Shown here: positions 8,075 through 15,616 of the stretch, piece by piece | Layout: each line of letters opens with the position of its first letter | How positions within the stretch are numbered: position 1 is the first letter of the stretch | Source of the DNA: Collinsella sp. | GTDB lineage: Bacteria; Actinomycetota; Coriobacteriia; Coriobacteriales; Coriobacteriaceae | Direction of reading: 5' to 3' | Assembly: GCA_019414025.1 (NCBI GenBank) | Contig: DXMU01000050.1 | Coordinates: 1 to 43,876, forward strand | Length of the DNA: 43,876 nucleotides | The notes under the pieces: generated by a model | What the model saw: the letters and a program-made list of their open reading frames with translations, nothing else | What the model was told of the DNA's origin: nothing | The model's database searches: none | Position numbers and translations under genes: made by a program

Positions 8075-10852
8075 ATGATTCTCAGCGGACCGGGGATTAG
8101 CTATACCGAGCCCGATATCGGCGCGGAGTTCGTGCCGCCGATACCGGAGCATCCGCGCGAGGCCATCGTCAAACTGTGTGAGCACTGCACCAACCGCCTG
8201 CTGCACCGCGACGAGCTGCTGGGCTACGAGTACTGGTCGTTTGCCGAGGCCGCAACCGACGAGCAGGCCGAAGTGCTCTGCAAGATGAAGATGCGCCGTC
8301 CCTATACGCTGCCCGAGATGGTCAAGCTCACCGGCATGCCCGAGGCCGATATCGAAAAAATGCTCGACGACATGAGCTACACGGGTCTGCTCGAGTACAA
8401 CTGGGAAAACCCCGAGCGCGCCAAGCAGTGGGTGCTGCCCATGCTGGTGCCGGGTTCCGCCGAGTTCCTCAACATGCGCGTGAGCCAGCTCGAGGAGCAT
8501 CCGGTCTATGCCAAGTTCTTTGAGCAGGCGTCCAAGGGACCGCTGTCCAAGGCCACGCCGATGGTGCCGCCCGGCGGTGCCGGCATCGGCATGCATGTCA
8601 TTCCGGTCGAGAAGGCCATCGATGCTGCGAGCACCTCGGTGCCGATCGAGCATATCGAGCATTGGCTCGACAAATACGAAGGTAAGTATGCCGCTAGCAC
8701 CTGCAGCTGCCGCGCGAGCCGTCGCGTGATGGGAGAGGGCTGCGCCGACGACCCGGCCGATTGGTGCATCGCCGTGGGCGATATGGCCGACTACGTGGTC
8801 GAGACCGACCGCGGCCATTATGTGACGCGCGAGGAGGTCTACGACATCCTGCGCCAGGCCGAGGACAACGGCTTTGTGCACCAGATCACCAACATCGACG
8901 GTGAGAACAAAATCTTCGCCATCTGCAACTGCAACGTCAACGTGTGCTACGCCCTGCGCACTTCGCAGCTGTTCAACACGCCCAACCTGTCGCGCTCGGC
9001 CTACGTCGCCAAGGTCGAGAAGGACAAGTGCGTGGCCTGCGGTCGCTGCGTTGAGGTGTGTCCGGCCGGCGCCGCCAAACTGGGCCAGAAGCTCTGTAGC
9101 AAAAAGGCTGGCGGACAGGTGCCCGAGTATCCGCGCCAGGAGCTGCCCGATGCCACCAAGTGGGACCACACCAAGTGGTCGCCCAACTACCGCAACGACA
9201 ACCGTATCGAGACGCATGAGTCCGGCACCGCTCCCTGCAAGACGGCCTGCCCCGCGCACGTTGCCGTTCAGGGCTATTTGAAGCTCGCGGCGCAGGGCCG
9301 CTATGACGAGGCGTTGGCGCTCATCAAGCGCGAGAACCCGTTGCCCGCTATCTGCGGCCGTGTGTGCAACCGCCGCTGTGAGGATGCCTGCACCCGCGGT
9401 CGCGTGGACGAGGCCGTGGCCATCGACGAGGTCAAGAAGTTTATCGCCCAGCGCGATCTGGATGCCGCGACTCGCTATGTCCCACCTGTGGTGACCCCGA
9501 CGCGTGCCGGCGGCTTCGACCAGAAGATCGCCATCATCGGCGCCGGTCCGGCCGGTCTGTCCTGCGCCTTCTATCTGGCCGAGAAGGGCTACAAGCCCGT
9601 CGTGTTCGAGAAAAACGAGCGCCCGGGCGGCATGCTCACCTACGGCATTCCCAGCTTTAAGCTGCAGAAGGACGTTATCGAGGCCGAGGTCGAGGTCATT
9701 CGCCTGATGGGCGCCGAGTTCCGCTATGGCGTGGAGGTCGGTCGCGATGTGACGCTCGACGAGCTTCGCGCGCAGGGCTTTAAAGCCTTTTACGTGGCCA
9801 TTGGCTGCCAGGGTGGCCGCCTTGCCGGTATTCCGGGCGAGGATGCCGAGGACGTGACCGTGGCCGTCGACTTTTTGCGCGAGGTCAACAGCGGCAAGAT
9901 CGACGCGCTGCCCGGGCGCACCATCGTGGTGGGCGGCGGCAACGTGGCCATCGATGTCGCGCGCAACGCCTGCCGTCTGGGTTCCGAGCACGTTGAGATG
10001 TTCTGCCCGGAGAGCGAGGTCAAGATGCCTGCCAGCGAGGAGGAGCGTCGCGAGGCCATTGAGGACGGCGCGCACATTAGCTGCGGCTGGGGCCCCAAGG
10101 AGATTCACCTGGACGAGGCCGGTCGTGTGTGCGGTATCACCTTTAAGCGCTGCACGCGTGTCTTTGACGACGAGGGCCGTTTTGCGCCCGAGTATGACGA
10201 GAACGACTTGCGCCGTGTCGATGCCGACCGTGTCGTCATGTCGATTGGCCAGTCCATTGTGTGGGGCGACCTGCTGGCTGGCTCCAAGGTGGAGCTCGGC
10301 CGCAGCCAGGGTGCCCTTGCCGATCCGCAGACGTACCAGACCGCCGAGCCCGACATCTTTGTGGGCGGCGACGTCTACACCGGTCCCAGCTTTGCTATCG
10401 ACGCCATCGCCGCCGGTCACGAGGCCGCCGTGTCCATCCATCGCTTTGTGCAGCCGGGCTCCACGCTCACCATCGGCCGCAACCAGCGCCGCTACACCGC
10501 GCTTGACCGCGACGATGTTGTGATTGAGAGCTATGACAACGCAAGCCGCGAGGTGGCACGTGTCGACCGCGAGCGCGAGAAGGCTGCGCCCTTTAGCGAG
10601 TACGTCGAGACCTTTACCGAGGAGCAGGTGCGCGCCGAGACCGCTCGCTGCTTGGGCTGCGGTGCCTCGATCGTCGACCCCAACAAGTGCATCGGCTGCG
10701 GCCTGTGCACCACCAAGTGCGCGTTTGACGCCATCCATCTGGATCGCGACCGCCCCGAGTGCTCCACGATGGTCAAATACGAGCAAAAGCTCCCCAGCCT
10801 CGGCAAGTACGCTTTGAAGCGTGCGATCAAAATCAAATTTGGGAAGAAATAA
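8075..10852 (+). CDS. Multi-cluster Fe-S / FAD / NAD(P) oxidoreductase (GltD-like)
   Basis: A 925-residue cytoplasmic redox enzyme. Residues 1-200 are helical. A Cys-rich module with CSCR and a GCxDDPADWC pattern lies near 210-235, with a CNCNVNVC motif near 290. A ferredoxin-type motif CVACGRCVEVCP is near 319. From about 387 it is a GltD-type core: Cys clusters CKTAC and CGRVCNRRCEDAC, FAD site GAGPAG near 488 and pyridine-nucleotide site VVGGGNVA near 618. A last ferredoxin domain (CLGCG, CIGCGLCTTKC) closes the protein near 858-880. GltD-like subunits pass NAD(P)H electrons to Fe-S clusters; the substrate is not evident. The start is ATG 8075 with GAAGGGA upstream; an upstream GTG (8054) lacks a site. 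It is divergent from tetR and probably its target. Confidence 0.85.
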   Translation: MILSGPGISYTEPDIGAEFVPPIPEHPREAIVKLCEHCTNRLLHRDELLGYEYWSFAEAATDEQAEVLCKMKMRRPYTLPEMVKLTGMPEADIEKMLDDMSYTGLLEYNWENPERAKQWVLPMLVPGSAEFLNMRVSQLEEHPVYAKFFEQASKGPLSKATPMVPPGGAGIGMHVIPVEKAIDAASTSVPIEHIEHWLDKYEGKYAASTCSCRASRRVMGEGCADDPADWCIAVGDMADYVVETDRGHYVTREEVYDILRQAEDNGFVHQITNIDGENKIFAICNCNVNVCYALRTSQLFNTPNLSRSAYVAKVEKDKCVACGRCVEVCPAGAAKLGQKLCSKKAGGQVPEYPRQELPDATKWDHTKWSPNYRNDNRIETHESGTAPCKTACPAHVAVQGYLKLAAQGRYDEALALIKRENPLPAICGRVCNRRCEDACTRGRVDEAVAIDEVKKFIAQRDLDAATRYVPPVVTPTRAGGFDQKIAIIGAGPAGLSCAFYLAEKGYKPVVFEKNERPGGMLTYGIPSFKLQKDVIEAEVEVIRLMGAEFRYGVEVGRDVTLDELRAQGFKAFYVAIGCQGGRLAGIPGEDAEDVTVAVDFLREVNSGKIDALPGRTIVVGGGNVAIDVARNACRLGSEHVEMFCPESEVKMPASEEERREAIEDGAHISCGWGPKEIHLDEAGRVCGITFKRCTRVFDDEGRFAPEYDENDLRRVDADRVVMSIGQSIVWGDLLAGSKVELGRSQGALADPQTYQTAEPDIFVGGDVYTGPSFAIDAIAAGHEAAVSIHRFVQPGSTLTIGRNQRRYTALDRDDVVIESYDNASREVARVDREREKAAPFSEYVETFTEEQVRAETARCLGCGASIVDPNKCIGCGLCTTKCAFDAIHLDRDRPECSTMVKYEQKLPSLGKYALKRAIKIKFGKK

Positions 10853-10870
10853 AAAACGCAACAAACAAGA

Positions 10871-11034
10871 GAACGGCGTAGAGAACGGTTGGACAGCGAG
10901 CGAGTCCCAGGCGTGGCGAGGTGCCTTGAAAGAGGAGGGCATAGGGCTTTTGCCCATGCCCGACGATTGAAAGGCAGATCGTCCGTCTGGGGCTCGCGCA
11001 GCGTCAAGTCGACCGCCGTTCGTTAGAACGGCGG
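10871..11034 (+). ncRNA. Candidate structured RNA leader of hypA
   Basis: The 190-base gap before hypA has no ORF but is dense in complementary segments. Segment 10871-10878 (GAACGGCG) pairs with 11014-11021. Segment 10900-10910 (GCGAGTCCCAG) pairs with 10987-10997 with one G-U. Inside are the hairpins 10937-10947/10952-10961 and 10962-10967/10978-10983. The strand 11013-11021 (CCGCCGTTC) can instead pair perfectly with 11026-11034, forming a 9-bp GTTA-loop hairpin that ends nine bases before the hypA start. These two pairings exclude each other, as in a riboswitch. I do not recognise a known class. Confidence 0.5.
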
Positions 11035-11042
11035 AAGAAAAA

Positions 11043-11471
11043 GTGCATGAATTAGGAATCGTCTATCACATCATTCGCGATGTCGAGAATGTGGCGCGCG
11101 CCAATGGCGTGAGTCGCGTTTCGAGCGTGACGCTGCTCCTGGGCGAGGTCTCGGGCGTCGTTCCCGATCTGCTGCTTGATGCTTGGCGCTGGGCGGCAGA
11201 TAAAAAGCCTATCACGCAGGGCGCGGAGCTTATTGTGGAGCCTGTCGAGGCCGTGACGCATTGCGAGGCGTGCGGCTGCGACTACGCGACGGTCGAGCAC
11301 GGCAAGACCTGCCCCCATTGCGGTAGCGGCGAGACCTATCTGCTGCAGGGCCAGGAGGTCATGATCAAGCAGATCGAGACCCCCGACGAGGACCCGACAG
11401 ACGCTGCCCCCGACGGCCTATCCGATGCCCCCGATGCCGTCGACGCCGCCAACCCCCTCCACATCGCCTAA
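11043..11471 (+). CDS. hypA: Hydrogenase nickel-insertion protein HypA
   Basis: HypA delivers Ni2+, with HypB, to [NiFe] hydrogenase precursors. The protein starts MHELG; His2 of this motif is the family's nickel ligand. The start is a GTG at 11043, the only one in frame that gives MHE; an ATG at 11047 is out of frame. The zinc site is seen as CEAC...CPHC near 75-96. At 142 residues it is longer than the usual 113-118, with an acidic Pro/Ala-rich tail after about 115. No hypB or hydrogenase genes lie nearby. The ribosome site is weak (GGAAG) and directly follows a strong leader hairpin, which suggests translational or attenuation control. Confidence 0.9.
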   Translation: MHELGIVYHIIRDVENVARANGVSRVSSVTLLLGEVSGVVPDLLLDAWRWAADKKPITQGAELIVEPVEAVTHCEACGCDYATVEHGKTCPHCGSGETYLLQGQEVMIKQIETPDEDPTDAAPDGLSDAPDAVDAANPLHIA

Positions 11472-11845
11472 CTTAGTCGTTGGGGACGTTCTTAAACGAC
11501 TAGTCATTAAAGAACGTCCCTAACGACTACTTTGCTAGATCATATTTCTTACCATTAGTCAAGCACCATCTGTTTAAACGAAATAGCCTCAACGCGAGCA
11601 CATTTGTGTCTGTTTAAAACCGGCAATAATGAACAGCGTGCTCAATTCGGTCATGTAAATAGATCAGCTATCAATCCTCAGCAGCAAATCAGCCAAAATA
11701 CTGGAATGTAATCAGCTTGTAACAAAACAAGACGTTTAAACAAATAATGCTACCTTTTGCAGTTTTTCAAACAATTCTGCTGTATTTGCAGCTATACTCC
11801 ATAACTGTCGTGTAGGAATTACGTAGACAAAAAGGAGGTTATGTG
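11472..11845 (+). promoter_or_regulatory. Palindrome plus PTS promoter region
   Basis: This 374-base gap carries a palindromic repeat (11474-11530) and then an AT-rich stretch leading to the PTS genes. GTTTAAAC occurs at 11572-11579 and 11734-11741, and a near copy GTTTAAAA at 11612-11619; these may be operator half-sites. A -10-like TATACT lies at 11793-11798, without a clear -35. GCTG-N6-CAGC (11778-11791) overlaps the promoter. No sigma-54 box or cre site was recognised. Confidence 0.45.
11474..11530. repeat. REP-like palindrome, copy 1
   Basis: A long near-perfect palindrome whose 37-38 central bases (GGGACGTTCTT, AAACGACTAGTC and the inverse) are identical to the copy at 15127-15181. 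The outer arms read TAGTCGTT and AACGACTA. It directly follows hypA and could serve as a bidirectional terminator. Confidence 0.8.
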
Positions 11846-12835
11846 ATGGTAAGTATTGTTCTTGCTAGCCATGGTGACTTGGCGGCTGGAATCAAGCAGA
11901 CGGGCTCGATGGTCTTTGGCGATCAGCCGTCTGTTGCCGTGGTCTCGCTCGAGCCGAGCATGGGCCCCGACGACTTCCGTGCCAAGGTCGAGGAGGCAAT
12001 CGCTTCCTTCGAGGACCAGGAGCAGGTGCTCTTCCTCGTTGATCTGTGGGGCGGCACGCCGTTCAACCAGATCAGCGGGCTCATCGAGGGCCACGATTCC
12101 TGGGCTATCGTCACCGGTGTCAACCTGCCTATGCTCATCGAGGCATATTCGCAGCGCTTTGACGCAAAGAACACTGCACATGCGATCGCAAAACATCTCG
12201 TGACTGAGGCTAAGGCCGGCGTGCGCGTCAAGCCCGAGTCTCTGGAGCCCGAGGAGAAGAAGCCGGCTGCGGCCGCCGCTGCTCCTGCGGGTGCCATTCC
12301 TCCGGGAACGGTGATCGGCGACGGGCACATCAAGATCGCCCACGTCCGTATCGACACGCGCCTGCTGCATGGTCAGGTGGCCACCACGTGGACCAAGCAG
12401 ATCAACCCCAACCGCATCATCGTGGTCTCCGACGGCGTTGCTCACGACGAGCTCCGCAAGACCATGATCGAGCAGGCTGCCCCTCCGGGAGTCCACGCCA
12501 ACGTCGTGCCTATCAAGAAGATGGCCGAGGTCGTCAAGGACACGCGCTTTGGCGACACCAAGGCGATGCTGCTGTTCGAGAACCCGCAGGATCTGCTCAG
12601 GGCCATCGAGGCCGGCGTCGACATCAAGGAAGCCAACATCGGTTCCATGGCCCACTCCAAGGGCAAGGTCGTCGTCACTAACGCCGTCGCCATGGGCGAT
12701 GACGATGTCAAGACCATCGAGGCTCTCAAGGCCAAGGGCGTCAAGTTCGAGGTCCGCAAGGTTCCTTCGGATTCCTCCGAGGATCTCGACGCCATGTTGA
12801 AGAAAGCTAAGGCCGAACTGGCCGCTCAAGCATAG
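11846..12835 (+). CDS. manX: PTS mannose/fructose/sorbose-family EIIAB
   Basis: The cytoplasmic phosphate-relay component of a mannose-family sugar PTS. The EIIA domain (1-130) has the phosphorylated His at position 9 (LASHGDLA). An Ala/Pro linker (about 132-155) joins it to the EIIB domain, with active His in RLLHGQV near 175. EIIB passes phosphate to sugar bound by EIIC/EIID. A GTG at 11843 is in frame, but AAGGAGG (11832-11838) is best placed for ATG 11846. It is the first gene of the operon EIIAB-EIIC-EIID; the 18-base gap to EIIC carries its own ribosome site. The real substrate (mannose, glucose, fructose or other) cannot be read from the sequence. Confidence 0.93.
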   Translation: MVSIVLASHGDLAAGIKQTGSMVFGDQPSVAVVSLEPSMGPDDFRAKVEEAIASFEDQEQVLFLVDLWGGTPFNQISGLIEGHDSWAIVTGVNLPMLIEAYSQRFDAKNTAHAIAKHLVTEAKAGVRVKPESLEPEEKKPAAAAAAPAGAIPPGTVIGDGHIKIAHVRIDTRLLHGQVATTWTKQINPNRIIVVSDGVAHDELRKTMIEQAAPPGVHANVVPIKKMAEVVKDTRFGDTKAMLLFENPQDLLRAIEAGVDIKEANIGSMAHSKGKVVVTNAVAMGDDDVKTIEALKAKGVKFEVRKVPSDSSEDLDAMLKKAKAELAAQA

Positions 12836-12853
12836 TAAAGGAGGGTCCGATAC

Positions 12854-13672
12854 ATGTCTGCAATCACTATTCTGCTTGTTGCGATTGTCGCGTTGCTTGC
12901 CGGTATGGAAGGCGTTCTGGATGAGTTCCAGTTCCATCAGCCGCTCGTGGCATGCACGCTTATCGGTCTCGTAACCGGTCACCTTCAGGAGGGCATCCTC
13001 CTGGGCGGTTCGCTCCAGATGATGGCCCTTGGCTGGGCTAACGTCGGCGCCGCCGTCGCGCCTGACGCCGCTCTGGCCTCGGTCGCTTCTTCGATCATCA
13101 TGGTGCTCGCCCTCAACGGTGGCGCCACCGATTCGGCCAAGGCCGTTACCGCTGCCATCGCCGTCGCCGTCCCGCTGTCGGTCGCTGGTCTGTTCCTGAC
13201 CATGATCTGCCGTACCCTGGCTACCGCTATGGTTCACGCCATGGACGCCTGCGCCGAGAAGGGCGACTTCGCCGGCATCGAGCGTTGGCAGTACGCCGGC
13301 ATCCTCATGCAGGGTGTTCGTATCGCCATCCCGGCAGTACTTCTGTGCATCATCCCGGCCGAGGCCGTTACCAACGCGCTTAACGCTATGCCCGATTGGC
13401 TGTCCGGCGGCATGGCTGTCGGCGGCGGCATGGTCGCTTCCGTCGGTTACGCCATGGTCATCAACATGATGGCCACCAAGGAGACCTGGCCGTTCTTCAT
13501 CCTCGGCTTTGTCCTTGCTGCCATCCCTCAGCTCACGCTGATCGCCCTTGGCCTCATCGGCATCTCCCTTGCCCTCATCTACCTTGGCCTTAAGGATCTG
13601 GCCAAGCAGGGTGGCGGCATGGGCGGTGGCTCCGGTGACCCGCTCGGCGACATTCTGAACGATTACGAGTAG
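12854..13672 (+). CDS. manY: PTS mannose-family EIIC
   Basis: A 272-residue integral membrane permease subunit of the same PTS. It has the family features: N-terminal hydrophobic helix, GSLQMMALGWANVGAA motif near 55, six to eight membrane segments, and a Gly-rich C terminus. With EIID it forms the sugar channel that is phosphorylated by EIIAB. AAAGGAGGG lies eight bases before the ATG. Gene spacing of 16 bases to EIID supports one transcript. Confidence 0.94.
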   Translation: MSAITILLVAIVALLAGMEGVLDEFQFHQPLVACTLIGLVTGHLQEGILLGGSLQMMALGWANVGAAVAPDAALASVASSIIMVLALNGGATDSAKAVTAAIAVAVPLSVAGLFLTMICRTLATAMVHAMDACAEKGDFAGIERWQYAGILMQGVRIAIPAVLLCIIPAEAVTNALNAMPDWLSGGMAVGGGMVASVGYAMVINMMATKETWPFFILGFVLAAIPQLTLIALGLIGISLALIYLGLKDLAKQGGGMGGGSGDPLGDILNDYE

Positions 13673-13688
13673 GAGGGGAGTGATACAT

Positions 13689-14609
13689 ATGGCAGAGAAC
13701 AAGATTCAGCTCACCAAGGCTGACCGTAAGAAGGTTTGCTTCCGTCATCAGTTCCTTCAGGGCTCGTGGAACTACGAGCGTATGCAGAACGGCGGCTGGT
13801 GCTTCGCAATGATCCCTGCGATCAAGAAGCTCTACACCAGCAAGGATGACCAGATTGCCGCTCTTAAGCGCCACCTGGAGTTCTATAACACCCACCCCTA
13901 TGTTTCCGCCCCCGTCATTGGCGTTACCCTCGCCCTCGAGGAGGAGCGCGCCAACGGTGCTCCGATTGACGACGTCGCCATTCAGGGCGTCAAGGTCGGT
14001 ATGATGGGCCCGCTCGCCGGCGTCGGCGACCCCGCCTTCTGGTTCACCCTTCGCCCGATTCTGGGTGCACTGGGCGCTTCCCTGGCCCTGTCCGGCAGCA
14101 TCGCCGGTCCGCTGCTGTTCTTCTTCGCGTGGAACATCATCCGTTACGCCTTCCTGTGGTACACGCAGGAGTTTGGCTACAAGGTCGGCTCCTCCATCGC
14201 CAAGGACCTCTCCGGCGGTCTGATGGGCAAGGTCACCGAGGGTGCTTCCATCCTGGGTATGTTCATCATCGGCGCCCTGGTCGAGCGCTGGGTGTCCATC
14301 TCCTTCACCCCGGTCGTCTCCAAGGTCACGCAGTCCGCTGGCGCCTATATCGACTGGGCCAACCTGCCCGCCGGTTCTGAGGGCATCAAGCAGGCATTGA
14401 CGATGTACAGCTCTGTCGGTGCCAACGCACTCGACCCGGTGAAGGTCACCACGCTTCAGGCCAACCTCGATCAGCTCATCCCCGGCCTTGCCGCCGTGTG
14501 CCTGACCCTTCTGGTCTGCAAGCTCCTCAAGAAGAAGGTCAGCCCGATCGTCATCATCCTGGCTCTCTTCGCCGTCGGCATCATCGGTCGCGTCTGCGGC
14601 TTCATGTAA
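13689..14609 (+). CDS. manZ: PTS mannose-family EIID
   Basis: A 306-residue EIID subunit. It is soluble at the N terminus, with the diagnostic motifs SWNYERMQ and MGPLAGVGDPAFWFTLRP (near 105-125), followed by membrane helices at the C-terminal half and a last helix ending CGFM. EIID exists only in mannose-family PTS and pairs with EIIC. The start is ATG 13689, with AGGAGGGG about nine bases upstream; a GTG at 13680 is too near that site. A hairpin follows 57 bases after the stop, then the DUF956 gene. Confidence 0.94.
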   Translation: MAENKIQLTKADRKKVCFRHQFLQGSWNYERMQNGGWCFAMIPAIKKLYTSKDDQIAALKRHLEFYNTHPYVSAPVIGVTLALEEERANGAPIDDVAIQGVKVGMMGPLAGVGDPAFWFTLRPILGALGASLALSGSIAGPLLFFFAWNIIRYAFLWYTQEFGYKVGSSIAKDLSGGLMGKVTEGASILGMFIIGALVERWVSISFTPVVSKVTQSAGAYIDWANLPAGSEGIKQALTMYSSVGANALDPVKVTTLQANLDQLIPGLAAVCLTLLVCKLLKKKVSPIVIILALFAVGIIGRVCGFM

Positions 14610-14665
14610 GCACGCTTCGGCTTAAGACCGAGAGTTGCTAGGCAAGGGCTTTTGAGCCATTGAAA

Positions 14666-14705
14666 CGGACCGCACCCGGTGGGTACACTGGATGCGGTCC
14701 GATTG
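14666..14705 (+). terminator. Hairpin between EIID and the DUF956 gene
   Basis: Perfect arms CGGACCGCA (14666-14674) and TGCGGTCCG (14693-14701) are followed by ATTGTTTTATTT. It likely terminates or attenuates the PTS transcript. A -10-like TACACT (14684-14689) inside the loop may drive the next gene, making this both an end and a start point. Confidence 0.7.
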
Positions 14706-14729
14706 TTTTATTTGGAGGGCGAGGCGCGT

Positions 14730-15128
14730 ATGGCGCAATCTCAGAACAGCACGGTCGATCTGGCAACGCCGGCAACCTGCCTGATGGGGCTTACCAGTCA
14801 CGGTAACGTGATGGTGGGCAATAAGGCGTTTGAGTACTATAACGAGCGTAATCCCGAGGATTATATCCAAATCCCGTGGGACGAGGTCGACTATATTGCC
14901 GCCGAGGTTTTGCGCGGCACCAAGAAGATTACGCGTTTTGCCATCTTTACCAAAGAGAATGGCCACTTTACGTTTTCGACGCGCAATGACAAGGAAACGC
15001 TTCGCGCGGTGCGTAAGTACATTGACGAGGACAAGCTCGTTCGTTCGCCCGACTTTATCGATGTGACGGCCAAGGGCGCCAAGAGCATCCCCTCCGTCAT
15101 CAAAAGCCTCTTCCATAAAGGCGACTAG
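14730..15128 (+). CDS. DUF956 family protein (PTS-associated, ManO-like)
   Basis: A 132-residue protein of the DUF956 family, small proteins that sit beside mannose-family PTS operons and are thought to help regulate them (ManO in lactic acid bacteria). The family pattern is seen in LMGLTSHGNVMVGNKAFEYYN and IPWDEVDYIAAEV near the middle, and a C-terminal FTFSTRNDKETLRAVRKYI. It has no membrane helix. The start is ATG 14730 with GGAGGG upstream; the GTG at 14679 lies inside the hairpin. It follows the PTS genes directly and is probably functionally tied to them. Confidence 0.88.
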   Translation: MAQSQNSTVDLATPATCLMGLTSHGNVMVGNKAFEYYNERNPEDYIQIPWDEVDYIAAEVLRGTKKITRFAIFTKENGHFTFSTRNDKETLRAVRKYIDEDKLVRSPDFIDVTAKGAKSIPSVIKSLFHKGD

Positions 15129-15181
15129 TCGCCTGGGACGTTCTTAAACGACTAGTCATTAAAGAACGTCCCAGGCGACTA
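15127..15181. repeat. REP-like palindrome, copy 2
   Basis: A perfect palindrome with the same centre as 11474-11530 but outer arms TAGTCGCCT and AGGCGACTA. Both arms changed together relative to copy 1, so base pairing is preserved. It begins at the DUF956 stop codon. Confidence 0.85.
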
Positions 15182-15226
15182 TCTCGAAGAGTGGCTATGC
15201 GCTGCATGGTAGTGGCGCAAATCTGC

Positions 15227-15232
15227 TACACT
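15227..15232 (+). promoter_or_regulatory. -10 box of tRNA-Arg
   Basis: TGCTACACTAG lies 11 bases before the tRNA. The same string TGCTACACTAG precedes the kinase operon on the minus strand (-10 at 25772-25767). No clear -35 is seen at either. Confidence 0.55.
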
Positions 15233-15242
15233 AGTACAACAT

Positions 15243-15318
15243 GCCTCCGTAGCTCAGGGGATAGAGCACCGCTCTCCTAAAGCGGGTGTCGACGGTTCGA
15301 ATCCGCCCGGGGGCACCA
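15243..15318 (+). tRNA. tRNA-Arg (CCT anticodon)
   Basis: A full cloverleaf with encoded CCA. The acceptor arms GCCTCCG and CGGGGGC pair with one G-U. The D arm is AGCTCAGGGGATAGAGCA. The anticodon stem CCGCT/AGCGG encloses CTCCTAA, giving anticodon CCT (codon AGG). The T arm GACGG-TTCGAAT-CCGCC has an A-C mismatch at its second pair, a mild oddity. The 3' end is a common integration site for mobile elements, and its last 26 bases recur at 15424-15449. Confidence 0.95.
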
Positions 15319-15328
15319 GAGATTTGCC

Positions 15329-15360
15329 GAGCCCGGTACCACCACGGTGCCGGGCTCTTC
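15329..15360 (+). terminator. Terminator of tRNA-Arg
   Basis: GAGCCCGGTACC (15329-15340) pairs with GGTGCCGGGCTC (15346-15357), followed by TTCT. A second copy of the same hairpin lies at 15457-15485. Confidence 0.8.
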
Positions 15361-15367
15361 TGGTCTA

Positions 15368-15485
15368 AAGGCCGGATTCGGACCGTCGACACCCGCGTCA
15401 CCAATTTCCCCGCGGGGGGAGTTTTCGAATCCGCCCGGGGGCACCAGAGGAATATCGAGCCCGGTACCGCTATGGTGCCGGGCTC
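15368..15485 (+). repeat. Duplicated and inverted tRNA-Arg fragments
   Basis: The tRNA 3' end (15296-15321) is repeated exactly at 15424-15449 (26 bases) and is again followed by the same terminator hairpin (15457-15468/15474-15485). Between the copies, about 15372-15396 is an inverted near-copy of the tRNA anticodon-stem-to-T-arm part (its reverse complement reads GCGGGTGTCGACGGTCCGAA). These are tRNA remnants, not functional tRNAs. They fit repeated integration/excision at this tRNA or tandem duplication followed by loss. Confidence 0.8.
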
Positions 15486-15533
15486 TTCTGGTTTAAAGGT
15501 ATGCCGTGGTTTTCGCTACTTCAGATGAAGAAA

Positions 15534-15564
15534 GCGCCCGTTTGCAGGGGGAGCAAACGGGCGC
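15534..15564 (-). terminator. Terminator of the kinase/cell-wall operon
   Basis: Perfect 12-base arms GCGCCCGTTTGC (15534-15545) and GCAAACGGGCGC (15553-15564) are followed on the minus strand by TTTCTTC. It lies 53 bases beyond the PASTA kinase stop and ends the six-gene minus-strand operon. Confidence 0.88.
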
Positions 15565-15616
15565 AATTGAGCGAATGTATTTGCGTCAGCAGCCGCTGTG
15601 GGCAACGTCTTGATGA

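Noticed and set aside
7901..10957. Minus-strand open frame of about 1000 codons opposite the oxidoreductase
   Set aside because: It is the mirror of a high-GC gene with strong third-position bias. The translation is low in complexity (His/Ala/Gly/Leu-rich), with no domain, and it crosses intergenic DNA on both sides.
10871..11034. Known NiCo, Moco or 6S RNA class
   Set aside because: I could not match conserved bases of these classes by eye, so I kept it as an unassigned structured RNA.
11819..13702. Minus-strand open frame of about 627 codons opposite the PTS genes
   Set aside because: It covers the promoter and two coding regions in antisense and has no ribosome site; the plus-strand genes are certain.
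15286..15528. Plus-strand 80-codon frame starting inside tRNA-Arg
   Set aside because: It begins in the tRNA and spans its terminator and the tRNA fragment copies; repeats explain it.
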